Shown one piece after another: positions 22,547-30,916 of a stretch of DNA of 34,448 nucleotides; positions within the stretch are counted from its first letter, which is position 1; each line of letters begins with the position of its first letter. Origin of the DNA: CAINDI01 sp037127585 (GTDB lineage Bacteria; Verrucomicrobiota; Verrucomicrobiia; Palsa-1439); the NCBI GenBank assembly GCA_037127585.1, contig JBAXYB010000019.1, positions 1-34,448 of the forward strand, given 5' to 3'. The notes under the pieces are model-generated. The model was not told the DNA's origin and made no database searches. It saw only the letters and a program-made list of their open reading frames with translations. A program made the position numbers and the translations under genes.

Positions 22547-23794
22547 CTACGCGACCGATTCGCCGGCAATCAAGTCTTTGAGCGACTCGCGCCGCCGCAC
22601 GACTTTCGCCTGCCGACCATCCACCAGAACTTCGGCTGGACGCGGCCGGGCATTGTAGTTCGACGCCATCGCCATGCCGTAAGCGCCGGCACTCTTCAAT
22701 ACCAATAACTCACCCGCGTCCACTTTCGGAATGCTCCGCCCTTCCGCGAAGAAATCGCCGGACTCGCACACCGGCCCGACGATGTCGACTTTGATCTTGC
22801 CGGCTTTCGTGGCTTTAACCGGGACGATCTCGTGGTAGCTGCCGTACAAGGCCGGCCGGATGAGATCGTTCATGGCCGCGTCGGTGATGACGAAGGTCTT
22901 GACCGGTGTCTTCTTCACGTAGATGACGCGCGTGACGAGGACGCCGCCGTTGCCAACAATGAACCGCCCGGGTTCGAGCAACACCCGCAGCCCCACATTC
23001 TTTAGCAACGGCAGCACGGCCGCAGCAAACTGTTGCGGCGTGGGCGGCGTTTGATCCTTGTAGCAAATCCCGATTCCCCCACCGATATCAACGGATTGGA
23101 GCGTCGCGGGGGCGAGCCGGCGAACTTCCTCGACCAGCTTCAATAATTTCCGCGCCGCGAGAACGTAGGGCTGGGTCTTCACGATTTGCGAACCGATGTG
23201 CATCTGGACGCCGCGAATCTCGACTCCCGGCAAGCGGCTGGCTTCCTTGTAAACGCGTAACGCCCGGTCGATGGAGATCCCAAACTTGCTCGCTTCTTTG
23301 CCGGTCGAAATGTAGTGGTGCGTTTCCGGATCGACGCCCGGATTCACGCGCAACGCGATCGGCGCCCGCCGCCGCAACCGGCGCGCGACCTGATCGAGAG
23401 CTTGCAACTCGGCCTCGCTCTCGACATTGAAAATATAGATCCCAAGTTTGAGCGCGTACTCGATTTCCGCAACGGTCTTGCCGACGCCAGAGAAGACACA
23501 CTGACCGGGCGCGCCACCGGCTTTCACGACCCGGTAGAGTTCGCCCGCGCTAACGATGTCGAAGCCGGCGCCGGCTTGGGCCAGCGCGCCGATGATGGCC
23601 AGATTGCTGTTGGCTTTGACGGCATAACAGACCAAGTGATCGATCTGGCGAAACGCCCGGTCGAGCGCGGCGTATTGACCCACGATATGGTTGCGACTGT
23701 AGACGTAAAGTGGCGTGCCGAATTTCTCGGCCAACTGCCGCAGCGGAACGTCTTCACAAAACAGTTCACCCTTTTGATAATGGAATGCATTCAT
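22547..23794 (-). CDS. lysA: Diaminopimelate decarboxylase
   Basis: 415 residues, fold-type III PLP enzyme. YAVKANSN holds the PLP lysine K60; HIGSQI, GGGIGICY (phosphate-binding glycine loop), EPGRFIVGNGG and the catalytic CESGDFFAE are intact; NDLIRPALYGSYHEIVPV and GAYGMAMASNYNARPRPAEV complete the C-terminal barrel. It makes L-lysine from meso-diaminopimelate. Downstream of the metallophosphoesterase by 24 bp, and the last gene of the argH run. ATG 23794 starts the conserved N-terminus (MNAFHYQKGELFCEDV). Confidence 0.97.
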   Translation of the reverse strand: MNAFHYQKGELFCEDVPLRQLAEKFGTPLYVYSRNHIVGQYAALDRAFRQIDHLVCYAVKANSNLAIIGALAQAGAGFDIVSAGELYRVVKAGGAPGQCVFSGVGKTVAEIEYALKLGIYIFNVESEAELQALDQVARRLRRRAPIALRVNPGVDPETHHYISTGKEASKFGISIDRALRVYKEASRLPGVEIRGVQMHIGSQIVKTQPYVLAARKLLKLVEEVRRLAPATLQSVDIGGGIGICYKDQTPPTPQQFAAAVLPLLKNVGLRVLLEPGRFIVGNGGVLVTRVIYVKKTPVKTFVITDAAMNDLIRPALYGSYHEIVPVKATKAGKIKVDIVGPVCESGDFFAEGRSIPKVDAGELLVLKSAGAYGMAMASNYNARPRPAEVLVDGRQAKVVRRRESLKDLIAGESVA

Positions 23795-23818
23795 AGAAAG
23801 TCTGCGGACTCTAGCAAA

Positions 23819-24613
23819 TCACAGCCATTTCGCAATCCGATCCGCGATGGCGGCGCCACACACGTCCTTCAACACGGCGCTCGTGTGAGCTTTGGCTGAC
23901 GGCCGGTCGTACGCGACGGCGTATTTTTCGACCTGCCAATTCGTGTCATCGAAAATTAAATACTCCGGCAAGCGCAGTGGCGATTTGGGAAAACCAACGG
24001 AACCGGTACCAAACAATCCCGCCTGCTCGTCATTCAAGATGACTGGGTGCGGGTCGATTCCCGACCCGACGTGGGGATCGCACGGGACGAGCAGAATGTT
24101 GTGACCGTCAAATAAGTCCGCGCGTTGTAAGTGGGTATGCCCGTAGAATGCGATCCGCCCGCCTTTCCCGACCAGCGTGTACAATTCATGGACTGCGTTG
24201 TGCGGCGTCCGGTGGTACAGGCCCGAACTCGGCTCCGCGACGGAATCGTGCGTCAGAAAAATCTGCTCATTCACCTCGGTGATCAACGCCGCCTCGGCGA
24301 TAAACCGTTTGGCCCACGGTTCGTCCTCCAACAACCGCCGCGTCCACCGCAACGTCGCCGTCGCCTCATCATTGTACAACGCGAGGTTGGCTTCGCCCCG
24401 CACCGCCAACTCGTGATTGCCGGCCACCCACGCCAGCAGCCCGCGTTGCTTCAACGCAAAGAGCCGGTCAATGCACTCGATCGGATTCGGCCCATAGCCC
24501 ACGATATCGCCGACGAAGAAATAGCCGTCGATGCCCCGCGTCTGCGCATCATTCAACACGGCATCGAGCGCCGCGAGATTCCCATGCACATCCCCAAAAA
24601 CGAGGTACCGCAT
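23819..24613 (-). CDS. Calcineurin-like metallophosphoesterase
   Basis: 264 residues with all five metal-binding blocks of the family: FGDVHGN (7-13), FVGDIVGYG, AGNHELAV, LTHDS and YGHTHLQRA. The size and the motif VGYGPNPIECIDRL place it with YfcE-type/diadenosine-tetraphosphatase-like cytosolic phosphodiesterases; the substrate cannot be told. Its ATG overlaps the last base of the ROK kinase stop (TGATG), and lysA follows after 24 bp, so it is part of the argH-ROK-phosphoesterase-lysA run. Confidence 0.92.
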   Translation of the reverse strand: MRYLVFGDVHGNLAALDAVLNDAQTRGIDGYFFVGDIVGYGPNPIECIDRLFALKQRGLLAWVAGNHELAVRGEANLALYNDEATATLRWTRRLLEDEPWAKRFIAEAALITEVNEQIFLTHDSVAEPSSGLYHRTPHNAVHELYTLVGKGGRIAFYGHTHLQRADLFDGHNILLVPCDPHVGSGIDPHPVILNDEQAGLFGTGSVGFPKSPLRLPEYLIFDDTNWQVEKYAVAYDRPSAKAHTSAVLKDVCGAAIADRIAKWL

Positions 24614-25476
24614 CAGCGTCCCCCGCCGGTGTAGCGGCGCTTCTGTGAAGCGCCGTTCGGATTGCGCCGGACTCCGCGCTTCACAGAAGCGCGGCTACAA
24701 CGCGCGGCCAACAAGGCCGCGCCCACGACCACCACCGACTGCCCGAGCTGCGGCGGCACGATCCGGTAGTTGTTCGCGAATACCGGGAACACCAGCCGCT
24801 TCACAGTCTGCCGCAGCGGCCGGAAGAACTTCTCTCCAGCGGTGGAAACGCCACCGCCGACGATCACAATGTCCGGATTCACGATCGCAATCATGTTCGC
24901 AATCGCCACCCCGAGATACCGGGCCGCTTGGGGAACAGTGCTGACGCCCCGTTCAATCGCCAACCCCGACGCCACCGCCTCCAGCCGGTGTTTGCCGATG
25001 ACCGTATGCCCAATCTCCGCTCCGCCATACCGGCCATTGTGAAGTTTGCCGTCGATGACCAAACCCCCGCCGATACCGGTACCGACAGTCACGTAAAACA
25101 CGCAGCGCAACCCTTTCCCAGCGCCAACGGTCGCCTCGGCCAAGGCCGCGCAATTCTGGTCATTGTCCACAAACACCGGCAACCCGAATTGCCGGCGAAA
25201 CCAATTTCGCACGGGAAATCCATCCCACCCGGCAATCTGATGCGAGGTGACCGCGCGCTGGCGTTGCAGGTCATACGGACCGCCATACCCCACCCCGATA
25301 GCCGTGACCGGATATTTCTTCAGGAGCGGCGGGATCACTTCGGAAAATTGCTGGAGGATACCAGCGGCGCCTTTCTTACGCTCCACGGTCCGGCGTTCCA
25401 ACGCGCGCAGCCTGCCCGGCCGGTCACAGACGCCGACCTGAAATTTCGTGCCGCCGATTTCGCAGCCGAGAAACAT
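24613..25476 (-). CDS. ROK family sugar kinase/regulator-like protein, no zinc motif, repeat-encoded C-terminus
   Basis: 287 residues. CEIGGTKFQVGVCD (5-18) is the ATP phosphate motif, VFVDNDQNCAALAE carries the catalytic aspartate, VTVGTGIGGGLVIDG the second phosphate loop and VNPDIVIVGGGVS the adenosine part. The usual ROK zinc cluster CxCGxxGC is absent: after EIGHTVI the chain reads GKHRLEAVASGLAIE. There is no N-terminal helix-turn-helix, so it is a kinase-type rather than NagC/XylR-type protein; the sugar is unknown. The ATG at 25476 shares one base with the argH stop (TAATG). The last 28 residues (C260 to the end, very basic) are encoded by a family A palindromic repeat and do not belong to the fold. 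Confidence 0.88.
   Translation of the reverse strand: MFLGCEIGGTKFQVGVCDRPGRLRALERRTVERKKGAAGILQQFSEVIPPLLKKYPVTAIGVGYGGPYDLQRQRAVTSHQIAGWDGFPVRNWFRRQFGLPVFVDNDQNCAALAEATVGAGKGLRCVFYVTVGTGIGGGLVIDGKLHNGRYGGAEIGHTVIGKHRLEAVASGLAIERGVSTVPQAARYLGVAIANMIAIVNPDIVIVGGGVSTAGEKFFRPLRQTVKRLVFPVFANNYRIVPPQLGQSVVVVGAALLAARCSRASVKRGVRRNPNGASQKRRYTGGGR
24630..24699. repeat. Interspersed palindromic repeat, family A, forming the end of the ROK gene
   Basis: 70-bp element with ends TGTAGC (24630-24635) and GCTACA (24694-24699) and two inner hairpins (GGCGCTTC-TGT-GAAGCGCC; CGCGCTTC-ACA-GAAGCGCG), the same as at 14020-14094. Read on the minus strand in frame as CSRASVKRGVRRNPNGASQK and on to the stop. Confidence 0.9.
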
Positions 25477-26840
25477 TACTTCAGCAGTTTCTTCCACCGC
25501 GCAATTTGGGCGGCAACGTTTTTTGGTGCGGGCGCGCCGGTGGCCGTGCGGGCGGCCAACGCACGCCGCACATCAAACACGCGCGCGGCAGCCGGGCCGA
25601 ACTTCTTACCGGCGAGCACCGGGAGCGGCGTACCGGTCTTTTCGACTTCAGCGACGAGAGCACCGACGATGTGATGGGCTTCCCGGAACGGCGTGCCGGT
25701 CTTGACGAGGTAATCCACCAAGTCGGTCGCCAGCAACATTGGATCACTCGCGGCGGTTTCGCACCGGCTCTGGTTGATTTGGGTGTTGCGGAGCATGTCG
25801 GCGCAGATCAGCAAGGTCGTCATCAACGTTTGCGCGGACATGAACAGCGGGAGTTTGTCCTCTTGCATGTCGCGGTTGTACGTCAACGGCAAACCTTTCA
25901 TCATCGTGAGGACGGTGATGAGATTGCCGTAAAGCCGGCCGGTCTTGCCGCGGGTCAGTTCGGCGATGTCGGGATTTTTCTTCTGCGGCATGAGCGAGGA
26001 GCCGGTCGTGTACGCGTCACCAATCGTGACGAATCCGAACTCGGCGCTCGACCACAGAATCAAATCTTCCGCGAGCCGCGAGAGGTGCATGCCGCAAATC
26101 GCCGCCGCCGCGAGGTATTCGATCACAAAGTCCCTGTCGCTCACGGCGTCCATCGAATTTTGCGTCACGCCGCTGAACCCGAGTTCCTTGGCGACGAATT
26201 CGCGATCGAGTTTGAGCGTGCTGCCGGCAATCGCCCCAGAACCGAGCGGACAAAAGTTGGCGCGCCGGACACAATCGCCGAACCGATGGTAGTCGCGGGT
26301 GAGCATTTCCACGTACGCGAGCAGATGATGCGCGAACGAGACCGGCTGGGCGCGTTGGAGGTGCGTGTAGCCGGGCATGACGACCTCCTGGTTCCGGTCG
26401 GCCAACACGACGAGCGCACGTTGGAGTTCGGTAATGCTAAGTTGGGTGCGAGCGACGGTATCGCGCAGCCACAGCCGGAGATCGGTGGCGACTTGATCGT
26501 TGCGGCTCCGGGCGGTGTGCAATTTTTTGCCAACGTTGCCGATCTTTTTGATCAACGCGGTCTCGATGTTCATGTGCACGTCTTCGGCGGCGGGATCCCA
26601 TTGGAACTCGCCGGACTCGATCTCGCGTTCGATGGCGCGGAGGCCGGTCGCGATCTTGGCGGATTCCGCTTTCGTCAGGAGCCCCACTTTCGCGAGGCCC
26701 TTCGCATGGGCGATGGAGCCGGCAATGTCGTGGCTCGCCAGCATCCAGTCGAAGCTGATGCTCTCGGTAAAGGCTTGAACATCTTTGGTGGGCGTGGCGC
26801 TGAACCGTCCGCCCCAAGTGCGTTGCGACGCTTTCTTCAT
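25476..26840 (-). CDS. argH: Argininosuccinate lyase
   Basis: 454 residues, fumarase/aspartase superfamily. WGGRF at the N-terminus, AEDVHMNIE, HTARSRNDQVATD, GYTHLQRAQP (catalytic TH) and the mobile signature loop GSSLMPQKKNPD (around residue 280) are all present. It splits argininosuccinate into arginine and fumarate. ATG 26840. First gene of a tight run with the ROK kinase (1-base overlap), phosphoesterase and lysA; the linkage of arginine and lysine synthesis genes suggests a common biosynthetic transcript. A 116-bp gap upstream separates it from the DUF4412 gene. Confidence 0.97.
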   Translation of the reverse strand: MKKASQRTWGGRFSATPTKDVQAFTESISFDWMLASHDIAGSIAHAKGLAKVGLLTKAESAKIATGLRAIEREIESGEFQWDPAAEDVHMNIETALIKKIGNVGKKLHTARSRNDQVATDLRLWLRDTVARTQLSITELQRALVVLADRNQEVVMPGYTHLQRAQPVSFAHHLLAYVEMLTRDYHRFGDCVRRANFCPLGSGAIAGSTLKLDREFVAKELGFSGVTQNSMDAVSDRDFVIEYLAAAAICGMHLSRLAEDLILWSSAEFGFVTIGDAYTTGSSLMPQKKNPDIAELTRGKTGRLYGNLITVLTMMKGLPLTYNRDMQEDKLPLFMSAQTLMTTLLICADMLRNTQINQSRCETAASDPMLLATDLVDYLVKTGTPFREAHHIVGALVAEVEKTGTPLPVLAGKKFGPAAARVFDVRRALAARTATGAPAPKNVAAQIARWKKLLK

Positions 26841-26956
26841 GGCCGTGATTGTGAGGAAACGCCTCGGGGAATCAAGCTATTTGCCGGTTAACCCAGCCGC
26901 CGCACACCAACACGCTCTACCAGCGGTTCGAGGCTGGCGCGATTTTGGTTAATTGA

Positions 26957-27685
26957 TCAGCGGCCAATGTTCATCATCTGCTGCATCGATTGCATCATCA
27001 TTTCTTGGACGGAATTGTACCGGGTGAAGTTGGCCGGCAACTCGAACTGGGCCGCGTCGGGCTTCGCGAGTTTGACATCTTTGAAACTTGTGATCACGGT
27101 GCCGTCGTCGGTTGCCATTTCGGTCTTGATGGGAAACTCATTCAAGTCGGCGGCATTCCAGACTAGGAGTGTAGTCTGTTTACCGTCCGCATCGGTGATG
27201 ACCACCTGGGCTTTCGTACACGGATGACCGTCGACGGTTTCTTTGCCGAGTTCGGTTCGCTCCATCTTGGGAACTGTGCCTTCCGTCTTGGTCGCGACTG
27301 TTTTGGGCGCTTCGCAGTAGCCTTTCAAGCCGGGGTAAATGATGTAGGTCGTCTTCTTGTCGGGCCTCGTCAATGTGACCATCTTGCCTAAGCCCATGTC
27401 GGCCATCGCTGACATTTGGTCGGCGTGTTTGGCTCCGCCTTTCGTCTTGGCCATATCGATCTCGATGCGGAGTTTGCCGTCGAGAAACGCGTATTGCATT
27501 TCGCCGGCTTGCGTCTCTTTGCCTTTGCGGTTTTTCACCGACATGGTGGAAGTGGCCGTGAAGGCGGTGTTCTTGCCGAACAATTGGGCCAGCCTTTCGC
27601 TCGGATCAGTCTTGTCGCCGCCACCCCAGAAAGCGTGGGCGGTGAGTGGGATTAACAGGGCGGGAATCAAGCGCAGGATTTTCAT
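26957..27685 (-). CDS. DUF4412-like secreted protein
   Basis: 242 residues, signal peptide 1-18 (MKILRLIPALLIPLTAHA). The body follows the DUF4412 plan of antiparallel strands (FTATSTMSVKNRKGKE, MQYAFLDGKLRIEIDM, KKTTYIIYPGLKGYCEAP, VDGHPCTKAQVVITDADGK, FPIKTEM), similar in shape to LolA/LolB-type lipid-binding folds. Two cysteines could form a disulfide. The C-terminus is Met/Gln-rich (MMMQSMQQMMN), an unusual tail that could bind soft metals or be disordered. No functional link with argH downstream is obvious. Confidence 0.75.
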   Translation of the reverse strand: MKILRLIPALLIPLTAHAFWGGGDKTDPSERLAQLFGKNTAFTATSTMSVKNRKGKETQAGEMQYAFLDGKLRIEIDMAKTKGGAKHADQMSAMADMGLGKMVTLTRPDKKTTYIIYPGLKGYCEAPKTVATKTEGTVPKMERTELGKETVDGHPCTKAQVVITDADGKQTTLLVWNAADLNEFPIKTEMATDDGTVITSFKDVKLAKPDAAQFELPANFTRYNSVQEMMMQSMQQMMNIGR

Positions 27686-27764
27686 GGAGCAAATCTAGCA
27701 AACGGACCGGTCTGCTCCAATTAAAACTTCACGCCGGCAGTCGCGCTCTGCTAAACCTGCCGCG

Positions 27765-28406
27765 ATGAAACGCGCTCTCATGTTCGATCTCGACGGCACG
27801 TTGGCCGACTCGCTCGCCGATCTCGCCACCGCCACCAACACCGCGCTCGAGGCACTCGGTTGTCCGATCCATCCGCGCGAAAAATACCGACAGATCGTGG
27901 GCGACGGCGCGCGGGTCTTATGCGAACGCGCATTACCGGCCGACCGGCACGACTTACTCGACGAGACGTTGCGGCGGATGCGGGCGCATTACGACGCGCA
28001 TTGTTTCGATGAGACCCGGCTGTATGCAGGGATACCAGAATTGGTGAGCGAGTTGCACCGGCGCGGTTACCGGCTGGCGGTTTTCTCCAACAAGCCGGAC
28101 ATCTTCACGAAACGGATGATCGCGCATTACTTCCAGCCAAATCCTTTCGCCGCCGTGCGCGGACAGCAAACCAATGTGCCGCTGAAACCCGATCCGACCG
28201 GCGCGCTGGAAATCGCACGGGAACTCAACATCCCGGCCAACGAATGGCTCTACTTGGGAGATACGAACACCGACATGCTTACGGCGAAAGCCGCCGGCAT
28301 GACTGCGGTCGGGGTGTTGTGGGGTTTCCGCGACCGGGAAGAACTGGTCGGGAGCGGCGCCGAGGAAATCGTCGCCGCTCCCGCCGAGGTTCTGAAACTA
28401 CTGTAG
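27765..28406 (+). CDS. gph: HAD-family phosphatase, phosphoglycolate phosphatase-like
   Basis: 213 residues, HAD fold with a small helical cap. Motif I FDLDGTLADS (8-17) contains the nucleophile and acid Asp, motif II is in VFSNKPD, motif III in LKPDPTGAL, motif IV GDTNTDMLTAKAAGM. Length and cap fit Gph/PGPase enzymes that remove 2-phosphoglycolate formed in DNA repair, although pyrophosphatase PpaX-type activity cannot be excluded. ATG 27765 has no strong Shine-Dalgarno. The stop codon TAG lies within the first bases of a palindromic repeat, so the repeat may have set the C-terminus. Confidence 0.88.
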   Translation: MKRALMFDLDGTLADSLADLATATNTALEALGCPIHPREKYRQIVGDGARVLCERALPADRHDLLDETLRRMRAHYDAHCFDETRLYAGIPELVSELHRRGYRLAVFSNKPDIFTKRMIAHYFQPNPFAAVRGQQTNVPLKPDPTGALEIARELNIPANEWLYLGDTNTDMLTAKAAGMTAVGVLWGFRDREELVGSGAEEIVAAPAEVLKLL

Positions 28407-28455
28407 GAGCGACATTCTTGTCGCGACCGGTCGGGGCATGAAAGCCCCTCCTACA
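28402..28455. repeat. Palindromic repeat, family C, between convergent genes; likely bidirectional terminator
   Basis: Ends TGTAGGAG (28402-28409) and CTCCTACA (28448-28455) are a perfect inverted repeat. Inside lie GCGACA-TTCT-TGTCGC and GGGGC-ATGAAA-GCCCC. The gph stop (28404-28406) is inside it and the RRM gene stop (28456-28458) abuts it, so the whole intergenic space is this element. Confidence 0.85.
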
Positions 28456-28815
28456 TTAATACCGGCTCTCGCGACGACCACCACGGCCGCCGCCACCACC
28501 ACCACCGCCGCCGAAGTCACGACGGCCACCGCCGCCACCACCACCAAAGTCGCCGCGCGGCCGCTCTTCGCGGGGCCGGGCTTCATTGACGGTCAACGCA
28601 CGACCACCGAGGTCTTTGCCATTGAACATCTCGATGGCTTTGTTGGCTTCGTCTTGCGAGCCCATCTCGACAAACGCGAAACCGCGTGACTTATTGGTAA
28701 ACTTATCGACCATCAACTCGCATTTCACGACGTTGCCGGCGGTCTTGAACAGATCCAGCAACTCGCCTTCCGTCGAGTTGAATGACAAGTTTCCGACGAA
28801 TATCCGTGTACCCAT
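28456..28815 (-). CDS. Glycine-rich RRM RNA-binding protein
   Basis: 119 residues. One RRM (about 3-80) with RNP2 IFVGNLSF and RNP1 KSRGFAFVEM, then an Arg/Gly-rich tail with two glycine runs (GGGGGGGRRDFGGGG...). This is the bacterial cold-inducible Rbp type known from cyanobacteria, Bacteroidota and Verrucomicrobiota, an RNA chaperone. AGGAG seven bases before ATG 28815 supports the start. The upstream ~200 bp to the divergent binding-protein gene could carry a long cold-responsive leader, but I can identify no element there. Confidence 0.95.
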   Translation of the reverse strand: MGTRIFVGNLSFNSTEGELLDLFKTAGNVVKCELMVDKFTNKSRGFAFVEMGSQDEANKAIEMFNGKDLGGRALTVNEARPREERPRGDFGGGGGGGRRDFGGGGGGGGGRGGRRESRY

Positions 28816-29029
28816 GGATTATCTCCTAACGCTGCGGTGGGAAGTAACTGTGGAGGTGCCCGCGTCGTGCGGACAGAGGATTGGGCCAAGCAACGTGGCC
28901 AGACGTGCAATCAACTCACTTAACTCTCTGCGGCTCTCTTCCATCAGCAAGCGCCGGTAATGTAGAAAAACCGTCGGAAATGGCAATACTATTCTTGAAG
29001 CCGCGCCACCGTTGTGCCACAACACCGGC

Positions 29030-30202
29030 ATGAAATTCACCCCGCTTTTCATCCTCCTCACCACCCTCGCTGCTAATGCTGACACCATCAAAATCGTCTC
29101 CAGCCTCCCGCGCACCGGCAGCGCCAACGCCCAGACCAGCACCATGGTCAACGGCATCCGCATGGCCATCGACGAACTCGGCGGCAAAATCGCCGGCTTT
29201 GACCTCGTCTACGAAGACTGGGACGACGCCTCCCCCGAACGCGGCGCCTGGGATCCCACCATCGAAGCCGGTAACGCCCACAAAGCCGTCAAAGACCCCA
29301 ACATCATGGCCTACATCGGCACCTACAACTCCGGCGCCGCCAAGATCGCCATGCCCATTCTCAACCAAGCCAACCTCATCATGGTCAGTCCCGCCAACAC
29401 CTACCCCGGCCTCACCAAACCCGGCCTCGGCGAAGCCAATGAACCTGCCGTCTACCGTCCGACCGACAAAGTGAACTACTTCCGCGTCGTCCCCGCCGAC
29501 GACATCCAAGGCGACGTCGCCGCCACGTTCGCCAAAGAAATCGGCATCAAAAAAGTCTTCATCCTCCACGACCGCGAACTCTACGGCAAAGGTGTCGCCG
29601 ACGTTTTCAAACGCGTCGCCACCAAACTCGGCATCCAAGTTGCCGGCTACGAAGGCATCGACATCAAAGCCGCCAACTTCCGCTCCCTCGTCACCAAAAT
29701 CAAAAGCACCGGCGCCGACCTCGTCTACTTCGGCGGCACCACCCAGAGCGGCGCGGGCCAACTCGCCAAAGATTTAGTCTCCAGCGGCGTCAAAGCCAAA
29801 CTCATGATGCCCGACGGCTGCCGCGAGAACGCCCTCATCGAATCCGCCGGCAAAGAGAACCTCGAAGGCCGCGCCTACGTCACCTTCGGCGGCTTGCCCC
29901 CGAGCCAATTGAAAGGCAAAGGCCAGGAGTTCTACGAAGCCTACAAGAAAAAGTACAACGCCGAACCCGAAGCCTACGCCGTCTACGGCTACGAAGCCGG
30001 CAAAGTCGCCCTCGAAGGCATCAAGCGCGCCGGCAAGAAAGACCGCGAAGCCATCCGCGCCGCCGTTGCCGGCATCAAAGATTACGAAGGCGCCCTCGGC
30101 AAATGGAGCTTCGACGCCAACGGCGATACGAGTCTCAAAGTGATGATGGTCGAAGAAATTAAGAATGGTCAATTCTCGCCGGTGAAGATCGTGGGGCAGT
30201 AG
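29030..30202 (+). CDS. Branched-chain amino-acid-type ABC transporter substrate-binding protein, orphan
   Basis: 390 residues, signal peptide 1-20 (MKFTPLFILLTTLAANAD). Type I periplasmic binding fold: TIKIVSSLPRTGSA at the start, TMVNGIRMAIDELGGKIAGF, the hinge IGTYNSGAAKIAMPILNQ, LIMVSPANTYPG, VFILHDRELYGKG, DLVYFGGT and AYAVYGYEAGKVALEGI follow the LivJ/LivK order. It would bind an amino acid or small amide in the periplasm. No permease or ATPase genes (LivHMGF) are in the window. I use ATG 29030; a GTG 18 bases upstream would spoil the signal peptide. Third positions are almost uniformly C, stronger than in neighbours, consistent with high expression. Confidence 0.9.
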   Translation: MKFTPLFILLTTLAANADTIKIVSSLPRTGSANAQTSTMVNGIRMAIDELGGKIAGFDLVYEDWDDASPERGAWDPTIEAGNAHKAVKDPNIMAYIGTYNSGAAKIAMPILNQANLIMVSPANTYPGLTKPGLGEANEPAVYRPTDKVNYFRVVPADDIQGDVAATFAKEIGIKKVFILHDRELYGKGVADVFKRVATKLGIQVAGYEGIDIKAANFRSLVTKIKSTGADLVYFGGTTQSGAGQLAKDLVSSGVKAKLMMPDGCRENALIESAGKENLEGRAYVTFGGLPPSQLKGKGQEFYEAYKKKYNAEPEAYAVYGYEAGKVALEGIKRAGKKDREAIRAAVAGIKDYEGALGKWSFDANGDTSLKVMMVEEIKNGQFSPVKIVGQ

Positions 30203-30227
30203 CTCATTACCGATTGAGGTGACTTTG

Positions 30228-30884
30228 ATGCACACCATCAGCAAGCAACATTGTCTCAAACGACTGAACGTCCTAATAAGGCAGGCGAAAGGATTTGAAG
30301 ACGGGTTCATGGTACATGGGAAGAATACCGCCGACTGCGAATATTGGTTTTCCCAAGTTGTGACTTTGATCCAAAGCATCACTTCAATTGATCAATATTT
30401 CTATGAAGAAGCATTATTGATCAGCCGGGGGAGCAAGCGAGTCGGTGGAATTTCCTGCAATAATGTGCGGATGATGCGCGGTTTCCTCCGGCAGCTTCGC
30501 GATGCAATAAGGAAAGACCACCTCGTAAAGCTCGAGGATCAGATTAGTGCAGCTGACTTTGCGGACTTTTTAGCTCACGCAAAATTCTACGCAGATAACG
30601 GCAAGAAGATGGAATCCTCAGTAATTGCCTCAGCAATTTTCGAAGACGCAATCAAAAGGATTGCACGGAAAAACAAGATTGAAGATGTTTCCGTTCTGGA
30701 TTCCACACTTAACGCTCTTAAATCGAATGGTGTCTTTTCAGCGGTTGAGACGAAGAAGTACAAGTTTTACGCAGGAATTCGCAACTCGGCTTTGCATGCA
30801 TCTTGGGAAGAGTTTGAATTGAATGATGCCAAGGAATTGGTTGCAGGCACCCAAAAGTTAATTGAGGAATTCCTGTCGGATTGA
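30228..30884 (+). CDS. Accessory protein of unknown function with HEPN-like R-x4-H motif
   Basis: 218 residues, all-helical appearance, no signal peptide. The C-terminal part contains YAGIRNSALHASWEEFEL, where R185 and H190 are spaced as in HEPN RNases and DUF4145-like proteins (R-N-x-x-x-H). The preceding helices SSVIASAIFEDAIKRIARKN resemble the same fold. The N-terminal half (FEDGFMVHGKNTADCEYW; SIDQYFYEEALLISRGSKR) is unrecognised. The gene is clearly AT-richer and has different codon use from all neighbours, which suggests horizontal acquisition. I start at ATG 30228 (GAGG 8-10 bases upstream). It lies between a binding-protein gene and a cupin gene with which it overlaps or nearly overlaps. 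RNase or defence function is possible but unproven. Confidence 0.65.
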   Translation: MHTISKQHCLKRLNVLIRQAKGFEDGFMVHGKNTADCEYWFSQVVTLIQSITSIDQYFYEEALLISRGSKRVGGISCNNVRMMRGFLRQLRDAIRKDHLVKLEDQISAADFADFLAHAKFYADNGKKMESSVIASAIFEDAIKRIARKNKIEDVSVLDSTLNALKSNGVFSAVETKKYKFYAGIRNSALHASWEEFELNDAKELVAGTQKLIEEFLSD

Positions 30885-30916
30885 ACGCAAGTCTCCCCAC
30901 TGCTGGAGCAGCCGGT

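Noticed and set aside
28438..28689. Thr/Ala-rich frame opposite the glycine-rich tail of the RRM protein
   Set aside because: Antisense of a glycine codon run; low complexity only.
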